From positions 92,380-156,379 of the forward strand of contig NZ_QXJM01000048.1 of the NCBI RefSeq assembly GCF_003570905.1: 64,000 nucleotides of DNA, given 5' to 3'. The stretch comes from Cohnella faecalis. GTDB taxonomy: Bacteria > Bacillota > Bacilli > Paenibacillales > Paenibacillaceae. The first letter of the stretch is position 1; each line of letters begins with the position of its first letter. Of the stretch, positions 43,432 to 52,659 are shown piece after piece. The notes under the pieces are model-generated. The model did not search any database, was not told the origin of the DNA, and saw only the letters and a program-made list of their open reading frames with translations. The position numbers and the translations under genes are program-made.

Positions 43432-44373
43432 TCAATTGATTATTCGCATTTCCTCTTTCCAATCGAGATACAATCGCCAAATTTCCTTCTTAATGAATAA
43501 TTCAAGCTCGTCTAATTCGCCGATCTTGACAAAGAGGCGTTCCAAATCGGATTGCTTCTGGGTGATTCCAATACGTATGGCCAACAAGCCGACCTTAGTC
43601 CATTCGTTTATCAACCGGGCTATGGCTTCGTTCAATTCGTTCACCGGAAAGTTCAGATGTTCAGCCAAGAATGAAGACACATACGTATATCCGTTCTTCC
43701 GGTAGGAAAAGACGCCGATTTGATTCAGATTCGAGGATAGAAGACGGATTGAAAGTTTATTTTCTTTGACCAGTTGGATCCGGTTGCGGACGTAGGAAGG
43801 CAAATCATTGGATTCAAGATTCATCTTCGATTCCAATTGATCGACAATACTCTCAAGAGAAGGGAAAGACAATCGGTCTGCCGCTACCATAATACCGCTG
43901 AAGTTACTTTCGAAACCAAGAGCTTGATCCATCACTTCCTGCGGAATGCGGCCCTCCCAATCAAAAAAGGGGTCGACGATTTGCCACTCCCCGTCCTCAC
44001 AAAGGTTAAGTAGGATAAAATGGGGTCTATGCCGTTGTCGGTAGGATTGATTCGGATACGGTAGGAAAAACAAGTCAACAAGCGCCACAAAATAGTGATC
44101 AACTTGGCTGCGGGCGGCGGCTCCGATTTCCGTAAGAAAGCTCTCGATAGCTTCCTTACCCCCAATCCACAACCTTCCGGCATCGCCGTACAGTTTACCG
44201 GCATTATCGAAACTTTCTAAAGAAATACCATCAGTATAATATTTCAAGCCGCCTTCCTCGTCTAACTCAAAAGCCTGATCCCAAATTCCAATGTACAGGG
44301 GACGGAAGTCCAAAGCTCGCGATTCGCGTAAAATATAGGAAAAACAATCAAGAATACAATAAACTCTGAGCAT
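43432..44373 (-). CDS. Putative Cys-type acyltransferase (DUF6005/AsbE- or BtrH-like)
   Basis: 313 residues. The N-terminus VYCILDCFSYILRESRALDF then RPLYIGIWDQAFEL, and the middle DHYFVALVDLFFLPYPN...RHRPHFILLNLCEDGEWQIVDP, give a Cys...His...Asp layout like papain-fold BtrH and the DUF6005 proteins. From memory, AsbE of petrobactin synthesis, which moves an acyl group from a carrier protein to an amine, belongs near here; I cannot verify this. It sits between a carrier-protein gene (gap of 3 bases) and the amino acid:carrier ligase (one-base gap), so I infer it releases the loaded amino acid from that carrier onto an amine acceptor. Confidence 0.5.
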   Translation of the reverse strand: MLRVYCILDCFSYILRESRALDFRPLYIGIWDQAFELDEEGGLKYYTDGISLESFDNAGKLYGDAGRLWIGGKEAIESFLTEIGAAARSQVDHYFVALVDLFFLPYPNQSYRQRHRPHFILLNLCEDGEWQIVDPFFDWEGRIPQEVMDQALGFESNFSGIMVAADRLSFPSLESIVDQLESKMNLESNDLPSYVRNRIQLVKENKLSIRLLSSNLNQIGVFSYRKNGYTYVSSFLAEHLNFPVNELNEAIARLINEWTKVGLLAIRIGITQKQSDLERLFVKIGELDELELFIKKEIWRLYLDWKEEMRIIN

Positions 44374-44376
44374 GGA

Positions 44377-44658
44377 TCACGTTCCCTGTCCTAATTTTCT
44401 CAGAATATTGCTTGCGATTTGATGCAAGGTTATAAAGTTTTCCTCCAGCATTTCTTCGTCCTCGAAAACGACTTCAAAATGCTGCTCGATATCCACGATT
44501 AATCTGACCATCATTATTGAATTCATTCCTGCATCAATCAGATTGGCCTCGGAAGTGATTTTCTCACGAAACATCGGATCTTCCAGCAATTCCGATAATC
44601 TTTCGATCAGCATTTGTTCTACTTGCTCTATTTGTTCCTGGTTTTGTTGTGCTTTCAT
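44377..44658 (-). CDS. Free-standing acyl/peptidyl carrier protein (first)
   Basis: 93 residues from the ATG at 44658 (GGGAG upstream). The four-helix carrier pattern is clear, with the phosphopantetheine serine in NLIDAGMNSIMMVRLIVDIE (about residue 45). The acidic helix 2 (VDIEQHFEVVFEDEEMLEEN) is typical of discrete carriers. It is first in the unit carrier-acyltransferase-ligase and divergent from the XRE regulator. The ligase at 42270 is the likely loader. Confidence 0.85.
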   Translation of the reverse strand: MKAQQNQEQIEQVEQMLIERLSELLEDPMFREKITSEANLIDAGMNSIMMVRLIVDIEQHFEVVFEDEEMLEENFITLHQIASNILRKLGQGT

Positions 44659-44798
44659 GCGCACTCTCCCGAATTTACTTTTTATGGTTTCTCATGCCTT
44701 CGTCGGGAATTCACTATATTCCTTCTCAGATGATTGTGATTTCCTCGTAATCGACTTATAATGAATCCGAATATAGCGATCTAAAGGTGTGACGAGAT

Positions 44799-45203
44799 AT
44801 GCCACGATTGTTCATGAAAAGACTGAAAGAGCTGAGAAACCGAAAAAAAATGTCGCAAGAAGAACTGGCCGGAGCTTTGAACATTCCCCGGACTACCATT
44901 GCCGGATATGAGTCCGGGATCAGGTCTCTTCCTCGAGAACGCAGGTTGAAGCACATCGCCAGCTACTTCGGCGTGTCCATCGACTACTTAATCGGATTTA
45001 CGGATGAAGAGAATGAACCGGAAGATTTGCAAAATCAGATTGTCAAGCTGATCCGTTCGGCTAATGTACACTACGACTATAAGTACACGTACTCGGATAA
45101 GGAAAAAGAGCAGATCATCGAGATATTGCTGAATATCGCCTCAATGGATCAAGCCGAGCGAAAACATGCGTTGGACTTGATCGGTAAAATGGCTAAAACC
45201 TAG
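44799..45203 (+). CDS. XRE-family transcriptional regulator
   Basis: 134 residues. HTH: KRLKELRNRKKMSQEELAGA with LNIPRTTIAGYESG (residues 7-60), then the linker SIDYLIGFTDE common in SinR/ImmR-like proteins, and a C-terminal helical part (KEKEQIIEILLNIASMDQAE). It is the only plus-strand gene inside the cluster, divergent from the carrier gene and convergent with the thioesterase gene, which it overlaps by four bases. Probable local regulator. It lies between the two cluster operons. Confidence 0.82.
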   Translation: MPRLFMKRLKELRNRKKMSQEELAGALNIPRTTIAGYESGIRSLPRERRLKHIASYFGVSIDYLIGFTDEENEPEDLQNQIVKLIRSANVHYDYKYTYSDKEKEQIIEILLNIASMDQAERKHALDLIGKMAKT

Positions 45204-45898
45204 TTGATATGGTTTCTGACGATGTTCAAAATCGACTCCTCCTGTTCGCGAATAAAGAAATGGTCGCCGTCAAGTTCGTAGAAGGCGGTTTTTCCACGCG
45301 TATGCTTTTCCCACTCCCGTAAGTCTCCTTGAATGCCATCATCCCGAGCACCCGACAACACCGTGATATCGCAATCCAGCGGCGCACTTTTTTCCATAAA
45401 GCGATACGTTTCGACGATTTTAAAATCCGCCCTCAAAACCGGAAGAAACAGCTCCTGCAAATCCGGTTCTTCGAAAAATTGCGGGGGCGTGCCGCCGATC
45501 TCGGTCACTTCCGCCATAAACTCGTCCCGCGGAAGCGCATGGATCATTTTTTTACATTCTTTTCGGTGTGGTGGCGACTGCCCGGAAGCAAACAGGTGAG
45601 TGGGCAACATTCCGAATGATTCTCTCAACCGATAAGCCAGTTCGTAGGCTAGCAAGCTTCCCATGCTATGTCCGAATAACGCAAATGGCGATCCGTCCAT
45701 TCGAATGCTGATCTGCTTCACAAGGTCGCTCAGCATTTCCTCGATATTCTCGCATAGAGGTTCCGAAAATCTGCTGCCCCGCCCTGCATATTCGACGGGA
45801 ACGACTTCTAAGTGGTCGGATAACCGTTTTTTCCAACCTAGAAAAATTGAAGCCGATCCTCCTGCGTATGCGAAACAGAATAATTTCGTACCGTTCAT
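45200..45898 (-). CDS. Type II thioesterase (GrsT-like)
   Basis: 232 residues. LFCFAYAGGSASIFLGWKKR, EYAGRGSRFSEP, nucleophile motif LFGHSMGSLLAYELAYRL (GxSxG), Asp in VLSGARDDGI and His in LDGDHFFI make a complete alpha/beta-hydrolase triad of the NRPS editing type. It removes wrong acyl groups from carrier domains. It starts inside the aminotransferase stop (ATGA), so it ends the long NRPS-to-thioesterase operon. Confidence 0.9.
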   Translation of the reverse strand: MNGTKLFCFAYAGGSASIFLGWKKRLSDHLEVVPVEYAGRGSRFSEPLCENIEEMLSDLVKQISIRMDGSPFALFGHSMGSLLAYELAYRLRESFGMLPTHLFASGQSPPHRKECKKMIHALPRDEFMAEVTEIGGTPPQFFEEPDLQELFLPVLRADFKIVETYRFMEKSAPLDCDITVLSGARDDGIQGDLREWEKHTRGKTAFYELDGDHFFIREQEESILNIVRNHIN

Positions 45899-46776
45899 AG
45901 GCTGAACTTCACTCCGTCCGTTACCGCCAATTGTTGGAATGCATCGATCAATAACCGGGTTTTCTCACCGGGCTTCCCGTCTGCGACGACGCGTCCGTCG
46001 ACTTTCACCACCGGAATCACCTCGGAAGCCGTACCCGTAAGAAATACTTCATCCGCCGTATGAATATCATGTCTCGTGAGAGGTGACTCGTTGACCGCAA
46101 CTTGGAATTTGTTCAAGATTTCAATAATGGAACTCCGGGTGATTCCCTCCAAAGCTCCTTGATAGATGGCCGGCGTAACCACTTTACCGTTCTTGACAAT
46201 GAAGATGTTATTGGTCGTGCCTTCCGCGACGTATCCGTCCGTATTCATGATTAATCCGTCCTTGGCACCGGCTTGAATGGCTTCGATCTTGACCAATATA
46301 TTGTTCAAATAATTTAAGGATTTCACTTGCGGGCTTAGCACGTCGGAACGGTTTCTCCTCGTCGCCACGGTGACGATATCGATTCCCGTCTCGTATAAGT
46401 GTCTAGGAAATGCTTCGAAACCCTCGGTCATAACGAACAGCTGCGGCCGGTTGCATACGAACGGGTCCAGATTATACCCTTGCCCGACTCCTCTAGAAAC
46501 GATGATCCGAATATAAGCGGTATGGAGTTGATTTTTCTTAAGCGTCTTGACTACAGCTTGCTCGATTTCCTCATGGGACAATGGGATATTCAACATGATG
46601 GCTTTTGCCGAATCGAACAATCGGACCAGATGTTCCTTCAACTTGAATACGTTGCCGTTATAAGCCCGTATTCCTTCGAACACTCCGTCTCCGAACAAGA
46701 ACCCTCTGTCATATACGGATACGACCGCCTCATCCCTTTTTACCAATTCCCCGTTCATGAAAATCCATTGACTCAC
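45895..46776 (-). CDS. Class IV (branched-chain-type) aminotransferase, predicted hydroxyphenylglycine former
   Basis: 293 residues from GTG at 46776, six bases after AGGAGAG. BCAT-family motifs: SQWIFMNGELVKRDEAVVSV, YDRGFLFGDGVFEGIR, PLP lysine in SPQVKSLNYLNNILVKIEA, EGTTNNIFIV and EVFLTGTASEVIPV. General IlvE-type enzymes transaminate branched-chain and aromatic 2-oxo acids. Placed directly after hydroxymandelate synthase and a flavin oxidase, it most likely aminates 4-hydroxyphenylglyoxylate to 4-hydroxyphenylglycine, a job done by the unrelated HpgT in actinomycetes. A housekeeping BCAT recruited to the operon is the alternative. Confidence 0.78.
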   Translation of the reverse strand: MSQWIFMNGELVKRDEAVVSVYDRGFLFGDGVFEGIRAYNGNVFKLKEHLVRLFDSAKAIMLNIPLSHEEIEQAVVKTLKKNQLHTAYIRIIVSRGVGQGYNLDPFVCNRPQLFVMTEGFEAFPRHLYETGIDIVTVATRRNRSDVLSPQVKSLNYLNNILVKIEAIQAGAKDGLIMNTDGYVAEGTTNNIFIVKNGKVVTPAIYQGALEGITRSSIIEILNKFQVAVNESPLTRHDIHTADEVFLTGTASEVIPVVKVDGRVVADGKPGEKTRLLIDAFQQLAVTDGVKFSL

Positions 46777-46799
46777 CGGAATCTCTCCTATCACTGATT

Positions 46800-47917
46800 T
46801 TACAAATTGCCTCTTTTGGCTTGTTCCCGCTCCACGGCCTCGAATAATGCCCGAATATTACCGTTTCCGAATCCTTTGGAGCCTTTCCGCTGAATAACCT
46901 CGAAGAATAAAGTGGGCCGGTCATTCACCGGGTGACCGAATATTTGCAGCAAATAGCCTTCGTCGTCCCGATCGGCAAGAATCCGTAGCTTCCTCAGCTC
47001 CTCGACCGGTTCATCCAAGGCGCCACCCGATCGTGCAGCATTTCGTAATAGGTTTCCGGAGTATCCAGGAAGTTCAGACCATTGCGCTGCAGGGTTTTTA
47101 CGGAATTGAGAATATTGTCGGTTTGAAAAGCGATATGCTGCACTCCGGCGCCATTATTGTAATCCAAATATTCCCTTATTTGCGACTTCTTCTTTCCGAC
47201 TGCGGGTTCGATGATCGAAAACTTAATTCGCTCCGTTCCGTTTTGCAAAATCTTGGTCATTAGGGCCGAACGCTTTGAACTGATGTCTTCCTTCTTGAAT
47301 ACCTTTAGCAAACCGAATCCAAAGATGTCTGCATAGTACTGGAGCCATTCGTTCATATCTTCGACGCATATTGCCAAATGATCGAAACGGGTCAATCCTG
47401 TATTCCTTGCTCTCGAATTTTGTTTAATTGGATGAAAACCGGGTGCGAATATCCCTTTGTATTCCTCGCGTTCCACAAAAGTATGGACCGTTGCTCCAAA
47501 GGTGCCGATCACGGCCTTCTTCAAACATCCGAACTCATCCTCCTCCGAATAGGGCTCTCGGATGGGGATGCCCCCGTTTTGGACCACTTTCCGATACGTT
47601 GCTTCGATATCCTGAACCTGGAAGGCAATGTCTCTGACCCCGTCGCCATGTTTTTTGACAAAGTCGGAGATCGGGTGGTCCGTGCTATAAGCCCCGCTAA
47701 TCAGAATACGAATGCCGCCTTGCTCCAGAACATAGGAGATTTTGTCGCGATCTCCCGTTTCCAACCCGCTAAACCCCACAATGCGGAAACCTAACAACTT
47801 CGAGTAATAATATGCGGCTTGCTTTGCGTTTCCCGTATAAATTTCAAGATAGTCAATGTCTTGAATGGGCAACGACTCTCTGCTTGTTTCCCCGATTTGA
47901 CTCTTCGTACCTAACAT
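46800..47917 (-). pseudogene. hmaS: 4-hydroxymandelate synthase (HPPD-like), one frameshift
   Basis: ATG at 47917 (AAGGAG upstream). Two VOC repeats of the 4-hydroxyphenylpyruvate dioxygenase family: IDYLEIYTGNAKQAAYYYSK starts the first, and the iron ligands of the second are His in LTRFDHLAICVED, His in AGVQHIAFQTDN and Glu in PTLFFEVIQRKG. A missing base near 47023 breaks HDRV; corrected it reads HDRVGALDEPVEELRKLRIL and ends REQAKRGNL at 46800 (about 372 residues). In the last helix it has GFGNGNIRALFEAVE. HPPD has Phe in GNF; Ile there is the hydroxymandelate-synthase residue, and Phe-to-Ile exchange in HPPD is reported to give hydroxymandelate. So I call HmaS, the first step to 4-hydroxyphenylglycine. 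Confidence 0.78.
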
Positions 47918-47934
47918 TGGTTCTACTCCTTCCA

Positions 47935-49297
47935 CTAGAAAATTTTACCTGGATTCAAAATGTTTTTCGGATCGAACAAAGCTTTAATCGCTCGCATCAT
48001 GGAAACGGACTCTCCGTGTTCCGCCGCCAAATGCTTCTTTTTCCCAAGTCCGATTCCATGTTCCCCGCTGCAGGTACCGCCTCGTCGAAGCGCGTATTCG
48101 ACAATCGCGTCGCATACTCTCCGGGCTCGTTCCATCTCTTCTTCGTCCGATGGATCTACGGCCATGACGGCATGATAGTTCCCGTCTCCGACGTGTCCCA
48201 GTAAAGAACCGAATACCCCGTACTGATCCATCATTTTTCGTGTGGCGGAAATCGCCTCGGGCAGTACGGAAATCGGTACGCACACATCGGTTGTCATCAG
48301 TTTTTTGTCTGGCGACAAATCAGCGATCACATGAGCCACATGGAACCTTATCGCCCACAATCGATTTCTGTCTTCTTCAGACTCATATAGCGTGGTCTCA
48401 TGAGCACCTAAATGTTTCAGGATCGAGATCGATTGATCGGCTACATCCCTCAGCGTTGAAGTCGATCCCGCGATATCAAGAAGCAACGTTGGAAATTCGG
48501 CAAGCTCCGTTCGGTAATATTGATTGATGCAACCCATCGTTCGATCGTCCAACAACTCCAGCCGCCAAACTCCGTTCCCGTCCGAATCAACGAGGTTACC
48601 GCATTGCTGGCTGACGCCAGATCAGGAAATACCGCTTTCAGCGATATAATCGATGGAGGAATAGGATGTACGCGCAGCGTCAATTCCGATAGAACCGCGA
48701 GAGTCCCTTCGGAGCCGACTATTAAATCTTTTAAGTTATAGCCGGACGAAGATTTTCTCGCCATCCCACCTGCCCTCATGATCGTACCGTCCGCCAATAC
48801 GACCTCCAACCCTAAAATCTGATCTTTCATCGTCCCGTAGCGAACGGCGTTCGCCCCGCTTGCGTTCGTAGCAGCCATACCACCGACAGTAGCATCGGCT
48901 CCGAGATTGACGGCGAAGAACAATCCATGCTCTTTGAGCGCTTCATTGAGCTGGTTTTTCGTAAACCCGGTTGAACGATGACCAGAAAATCCTGAGGGCG
49001 TATTTTGATAATCTCATTCATTCGCGTAAGACTTAGAGAAATTCCTTGGCATACGGGAACAACTTGTCCCTCAACGCTCGTTAATGCACCGCAAGGAACG
49101 ACGGGAATGGAACGTTCATTTGCATGTACAAGAATATCGCTGATTTCTTTGGTGCATATCGGATACACGACTACGTCAGGACAAGAGGTTCGATGGTAAG
49201 AAGTGATGTCATTACCATGTCGTCGGATCACCTCTTGGTCTATCGAAACTCTTGCGGGGTCCTCGATGATCCGATGAAGTTCTTGAACAAGTGTCAC
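47935..49297 (-). pseudogene. GlcD-type FAD oxidase, predicted 4-hydroxymandelate oxidase, two frameshifts
   Basis: GTG at 49297, eight bases after GGGAGG. FAD-binding PCMH domain: SCPDVVVYPICTKEISDILV, VVPCGALTSVEGQVVPVCQG, then ATVGGMAATNASGANAVRYG and AGGMARKSSSGYNLKDLIVG with SEGTLAV. C-terminal FAD-oxidase domain ends GHVGDGNYHAVMAVDP and CSGEHGIGLGKKKHLAAEHG, DPKNILNPGKIF. Single missing bases near 48962 and 48561 split it into three frames; corrected it gives about 454 residues. The family (GlcD, D-lactate dehydrogenase) oxidises 2-hydroxy acids. Next to hmaS it is the best candidate to oxidise 4-hydroxymandelate to 4-hydroxyphenylglyoxylate. Actinomycetes use an unrelated FMN enzyme (Hmo). 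Confidence 0.75.
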
Positions 49298-49302
49298 CGG
49301 TG

Positions 49303-50532
49303 TCACCTCCCTTTTCTTAAAGACAATTCGACGTTCATTTTCTCTTTAAATCGGAGAATTGCCCGCAGGGCGCTATTGTTTGCCGCTGCCGTGATCAGGC
49401 TTTCCCCCAATTCAGCGCTTCTTTTCGAATAAGAGGGATTCAACATAACCTGCTCTGCTGTTGTCCTTAGAAGATCGGGCGTCAAATCATCGCGGTTTAA
49501 TAAAATGCCTGCGCCTAAATCCTGAATTCGCCTAGCGACGATAGGTTGGTCAGCGGCCATCGGAACAATAATCAACGGCACGCCCAGGCTTAACGCCTCG
49601 TTGGTGCTTCCCATGCCGCCGTGAGTGATAAACATGCAGGCATGCTTCAAGATTTCCAATTGCGGGACATGGTTTCTCACAATGAAATTTCCCGGGATGC
49701 AGGGAAACGCCCCTGCTTCCACCCTATTTCCTAAGGAGAGAACGACTTTTCCGCGAAACGATGCAAACGCCGCAAAACAAATTTCATAGAAATCCTTGTC
49801 GTTGTTGTACATGGTTCCAAGCGAGATATAAATGACGCTTTGATCGGTCAGCCGTTCGAACGGAAATTCTAACTCCCCAGCGCGGCGCGATGGGGAAAAT
49901 CCGACGAATTCGTAACTGTCATCCAACGAATGGGAACCCGGCTGCAGATCGCTAGAGGTGAAGACCAAATTGAGCTGTCCTTTGTTAAAGAAAACTTCAT
50001 CGATATTCGGTCGCTTAATTCCGAACTTCTGGCTCACTTCGTAAGATAATCGGGCAAACGCCTTCATATGGGATACATTCTCCACTATTGATACAGTCGG
50101 TCCGGAAGGCTGATCCTGCCGTTGTTGCGTTGACGACATTCGTTCGGCATTGATGAAGGAAGTGCAAGTACTAATATGGGGTAATTTCAATATATTGGAG
50201 ATCGTTGTCCCACACCCGTACATGGAATCGTGGATAACATAATCGAACGTCTCTCCCTTGATTTGTTCCATAACGCCTGGTATCACGATCGAATAGGACG
50301 AGAGCAGTTTCAGAATCAAGCCCATAAACTGTTTCGTTTCGAGGGGATCATCGCTTTTCAAGAAATTGCCGTACGCGCGAAAGCTGGCGCCCATTCCCTC
50401 GATTTTCCAGCGAAATTCTTCGCTTGAAAAATAAACGACTTCTTCTCCTGCCTCTATCAATTGTTCCACCAAAGGGAACGTCGGGTTGATATGTCCTGCA
50501 GAGGGTCCGTTAATGAAGAGAATTTTTGACAT
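49303..50532 (-). CDS. MGT-type (GT1) glycosyltransferase
   Basis: 409 residues, GT-B fold. N-terminal ILFINGPSAGHINPTFPLVE contains the acceptor-side His (GHINP). The C-terminal donor site is HVPQLEILKHACMFITHGGM followed by GSTNEALSLGVPLIIVPMAA with DQP, close to macrolide glycosyltransferases and Bacillus YjiC. It uses an NDP-sugar. Next to sugar dehydrogenase and aminotransferase genes it probably attaches an amino sugar to the peptide. It starts three bases after the preceding stop and ends overlapping the oxidase's ribosome site. Confidence 0.9.
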   Translation of the reverse strand: MSKILFINGPSAGHINPTFPLVEQLIEAGEEVVYFSSEEFRWKIEGMGASFRAYGNFLKSDDPLETKQFMGLILKLLSSYSIVIPGVMEQIKGETFDYVIHDSMYGCGTTISNILKLPHISTCTSFINAERMSSTQQRQDQPSGPTVSIVENVSHMKAFARLSYEVSQKFGIKRPNIDEVFFNKGQLNLVFTSSDLQPGSHSLDDSYEFVGFSPSRRAGELEFPFERLTDQSVIYISLGTMYNNDKDFYEICFAAFASFRGKVVLSLGNRVEAGAFPCIPGNFIVRNHVPQLEILKHACMFITHGGMGSTNEALSLGVPLIIVPMAADQPIVARRIQDLGAGILLNRDDLTPDLLRTTAEQVMLNPSYSKRSAELGESLITAAANNSALRAILRFKEKMNVELSLRKGR

Positions 50533-50535
50533 GGC

Positions 50536-51504
50536 TTAACGGAACCCGTTCAGATATTCAAGCATTCTGATTTCGGCATTTTTGATATCATCCGTTTTTC
50601 GAATAATTGAATCGATTAGTGCAGCATTTTGAAAGTTTCTTTTGTATTTCAACATTAAAAAGATAAGCGAGTTCCACTGCCGAATCACTTCGTTGACCAG
50701 CAGATCTCCTCTTTCAATAAAATCCGGAGACATGACTCCTAAAGACTGAAAACTATTCCATACATATTTGCGCATGCGAATAATCGAAGTCATAGTGACC
50801 TTGTTCATATCCACCCACTTGTCTAGTGAGTATTGATCCCAATTGATCGAACTGGACGTTTCTTTTTGAAACATCATAAGCGCACCTACGCCGCGATTAC
50901 CTTTCCCTTTCGAATAAACAGAAAGATTTCTCTCAGTGGCATCTGTAAAAATCTCATAGAGATTCGGGCTTGACGATTTAGAATTCTCCGAAAAACACTG
51001 CGTAAAGTAAATCAGTTTATCGTCCAGAAGGGATGCAGATTGCAAATCCTTAGCATGTATCTCATCGATATAATCAACAAGGGAGTCGATCAGCAATATG
51101 CTGTTTTTCTTCTTGTTATATCGTGATAACAATACGGAGTGGGCAAGTCCGGTCGCTTCATAGCTCAAAAAAGCTTTTGGGAAGTATGACAGTCTCGAAG
51201 CAAAACAGAGGAAATAGGCAACTCCGCCTGAGTCGAAAATTTCTTCCAAATGCTCGACGCTGCCATTTTCGAAAAAATCGGATCGGGTCCCGTAAATCCT
51301 ATCGATTTTCTCATAATCTTCAATTTCTCTACATGACATCAAATAATTAGAATGAAATTGAACATCCCAGCAATTCACAAGAAACAAATGATGGTTCAAA
51401 CCTGCCAGTTTCAGCCCTGTAAGAACGGATGAACACAAGCATTCCAAAGGGGCTAAATTAACCAAGTCATCGGGTTTAATTTGCTCTTTATCAAGTAGCA
51501 ACAA
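50536..51504 (-). CDS. BtrH-like putative acyltransferase
   Basis: 322 residues from TTG at 51504 (GAGGTG upstream). N-terminal PLECLCSSVLTGLKLAGLNH then HLFLVNCWDVQFH resembles the BtrH N-terminal pattern, with a candidate catalytic Cys (LECLCSS) and a later His in TGLAHSVLLSRYNKKKNSIL followed by LIDSLVDY (Asp). In butirosin synthesis BtrH transfers an acyl group from a carrier protein to the sugar core. It shares architecture, not obvious identity, with the protein at 43432-44373. A role in joining a carrier-bound amino acid to a sugar amine is inferred. The similarity is weak and needs a profile search. Confidence 0.45.
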   Translation of the reverse strand: MLLLDKEQIKPDDLVNLAPLECLCSSVLTGLKLAGLNHHLFLVNCWDVQFHSNYLMSCREIEDYEKIDRIYGTRSDFFENGSVEHLEEIFDSGGVAYFLCFASRLSYFPKAFLSYEATGLAHSVLLSRYNKKKNSILLIDSLVDYIDEIHAKDLQSASLLDDKLIYFTQCFSENSKSSSPNLYEIFTDATERNLSVYSKGKGNRGVGALMMFQKETSSSINWDQYSLDKWVDMNKVTMTSIIRMRKYVWNSFQSLGVMSPDFIERGDLLVNEVIRQWNSLIFLMLKYKRNFQNAALIDSIIRKTDDIKNAEIRMLEYLNGFR

Positions 51505-51537
51505 GAGTACACCTCATTTCAATAGCGATGCCTCAGA

Positions 51538-52659
51538 TCAAATGGATACACCGCCAAGTAAATTCCGAATTTCTTTCGCCACGGTTTCCACATCCTGTTC
51601 GGAAACGGTTATATTCATGGGAAGCGATAAAATCTCCTTGGAAGCTTTCTCACTTGTCTGGAAATCACCGGGCCCATACCCAAGATAAGAAAAAGCAGGG
51701 GTCAGATGAACAGGGGTAGGGTAGTGTATGCCTGTCAAAATTCCTTTCTTTTGCAAGTGTTTCATGAGAGAACTGCGCGCAAGGTCAGGCACCCTTATGA
51801 CAAATAGATGAAATACATGGCTTTGATCGTTTCGATGGCACGGTAAGACTACATTGGAAATCCCGTTAAGCTCGTGTTCATACCATTTTGCAATTTGTAT
51901 TCTTTTGGCCGTCCATTGTTCTATATATTTTAATTTGATGTCCAAAGCGATAGCCTGAATAGGGTCTAAACGGCTGTTAAAACCCGGGAGTTCATGCTGG
52001 TAGCGCATCTCCCCACCATGATTACGAAGTTTTCGCAATGTGGACAAAAGTTCTGGAGATGATCCGGTTATACCGCCCGCATCTCCAAATGCTCCGAGAT
52101 TTTTATCTGGATAAAAGCTGAAACATGCGAGTTGGCCCCAATTTCCCACTGCCCGATTATATAGCCTTGCCCCAACAGCCTGCGCTCCATCTTCGATTAC
52201 CGCAATTCCACGTTCTTCCGCCCATGGAAGAAGCTCGTGAAGGTCAACCATTTGTCCATAGAGATGCACCGCTATGATAGCCTTTGTTCTTGCCGTAACG
52301 GCTTGCGTAACTTTGCCGATGTCCATTAAATATGTTCTTTCATCGCAATCTACCAAAACAGCCCGCGCCCCGACATGATGTATCGCTGCCACCGTCGCCA
52401 CGAACGTATTGGCAACGGTGATCACCTCGTCGCCGGGGCCGATTCCGAGTGATTTTAATGCTAGAATTAGGGCATCCGTACCGTTGCCCACACCGACCAT
52501 TCCCTGTGCGCCAATATATTCTGCGAAGGCCTTTTCAAATCGAGCCACCGAAGCACCACCGATAAACTCCCCCCTTTTGGCGATTTGTTTAACGGCATCT
52601 CTCCATTCTTCTTCAATAATTTCAAACTCCGTCTGCGGTGCCGACAGCAAAATCCCCAT
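51538..52659 (-). CDS. DegT/DnrJ/EryC1 sugar aminotransferase
   Basis: 373 residues from the ATG at 52659, six bases after GGAGGG, overlapping the dehydrogenase gene by 38 bases. Motifs: GVGNGTDALILALKSLGIGP, TVANTFVATVAAIHHVGARA, VIEDGAQAVGA (PLP Asp), CFSFYPDKNLGAFGDAGGIT (PLP Lys in the SFYPxK motif) and GFNSRLDPIQAIAL. It puts an amino group on a keto-sugar. With the Gfo/Idh dehydrogenase it forms an oxidise-then-transaminate pair, as in NtdC/NtdA (kanosamine) or WlbA/WbpE-type routes. Confidence 0.92.
   Translation of the reverse strand: MGILLSAPQTEFEIIEEEWRDAVKQIAKRGEFIGGASVARFEKAFAEYIGAQGMVGVGNGTDALILALKSLGIGPGDEVITVANTFVATVAAIHHVGARAVLVDCDERTYLMDIGKVTQAVTARTKAIIAVHLYGQMVDLHELLPWAEERGIAVIEDGAQAVGARLYNRAVGNWGQLACFSFYPDKNLGAFGDAGGITGSSPELLSTLRKLRNHGGEMRYQHELPGFNSRLDPIQAIALDIKLKYIEQWTAKRIQIAKWYEHELNGISNVVLPCHRNDQSHVFHLFVIRVPDLARSSLMKHLQKKGILTGIHYPTPVHLTPAFSYLGYGPGDFQTSEKASKEILSLPMNITVSEQDVETVAKEIRNLLGGVSI

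Noticed and set aside
46800..47917. HPPD for tyrosine breakdown
   Set aside because: No homogentisate pathway genes nearby, the gene is coupled to NRPS-cluster genes, and the C-terminal helix has GNI instead of GNF.
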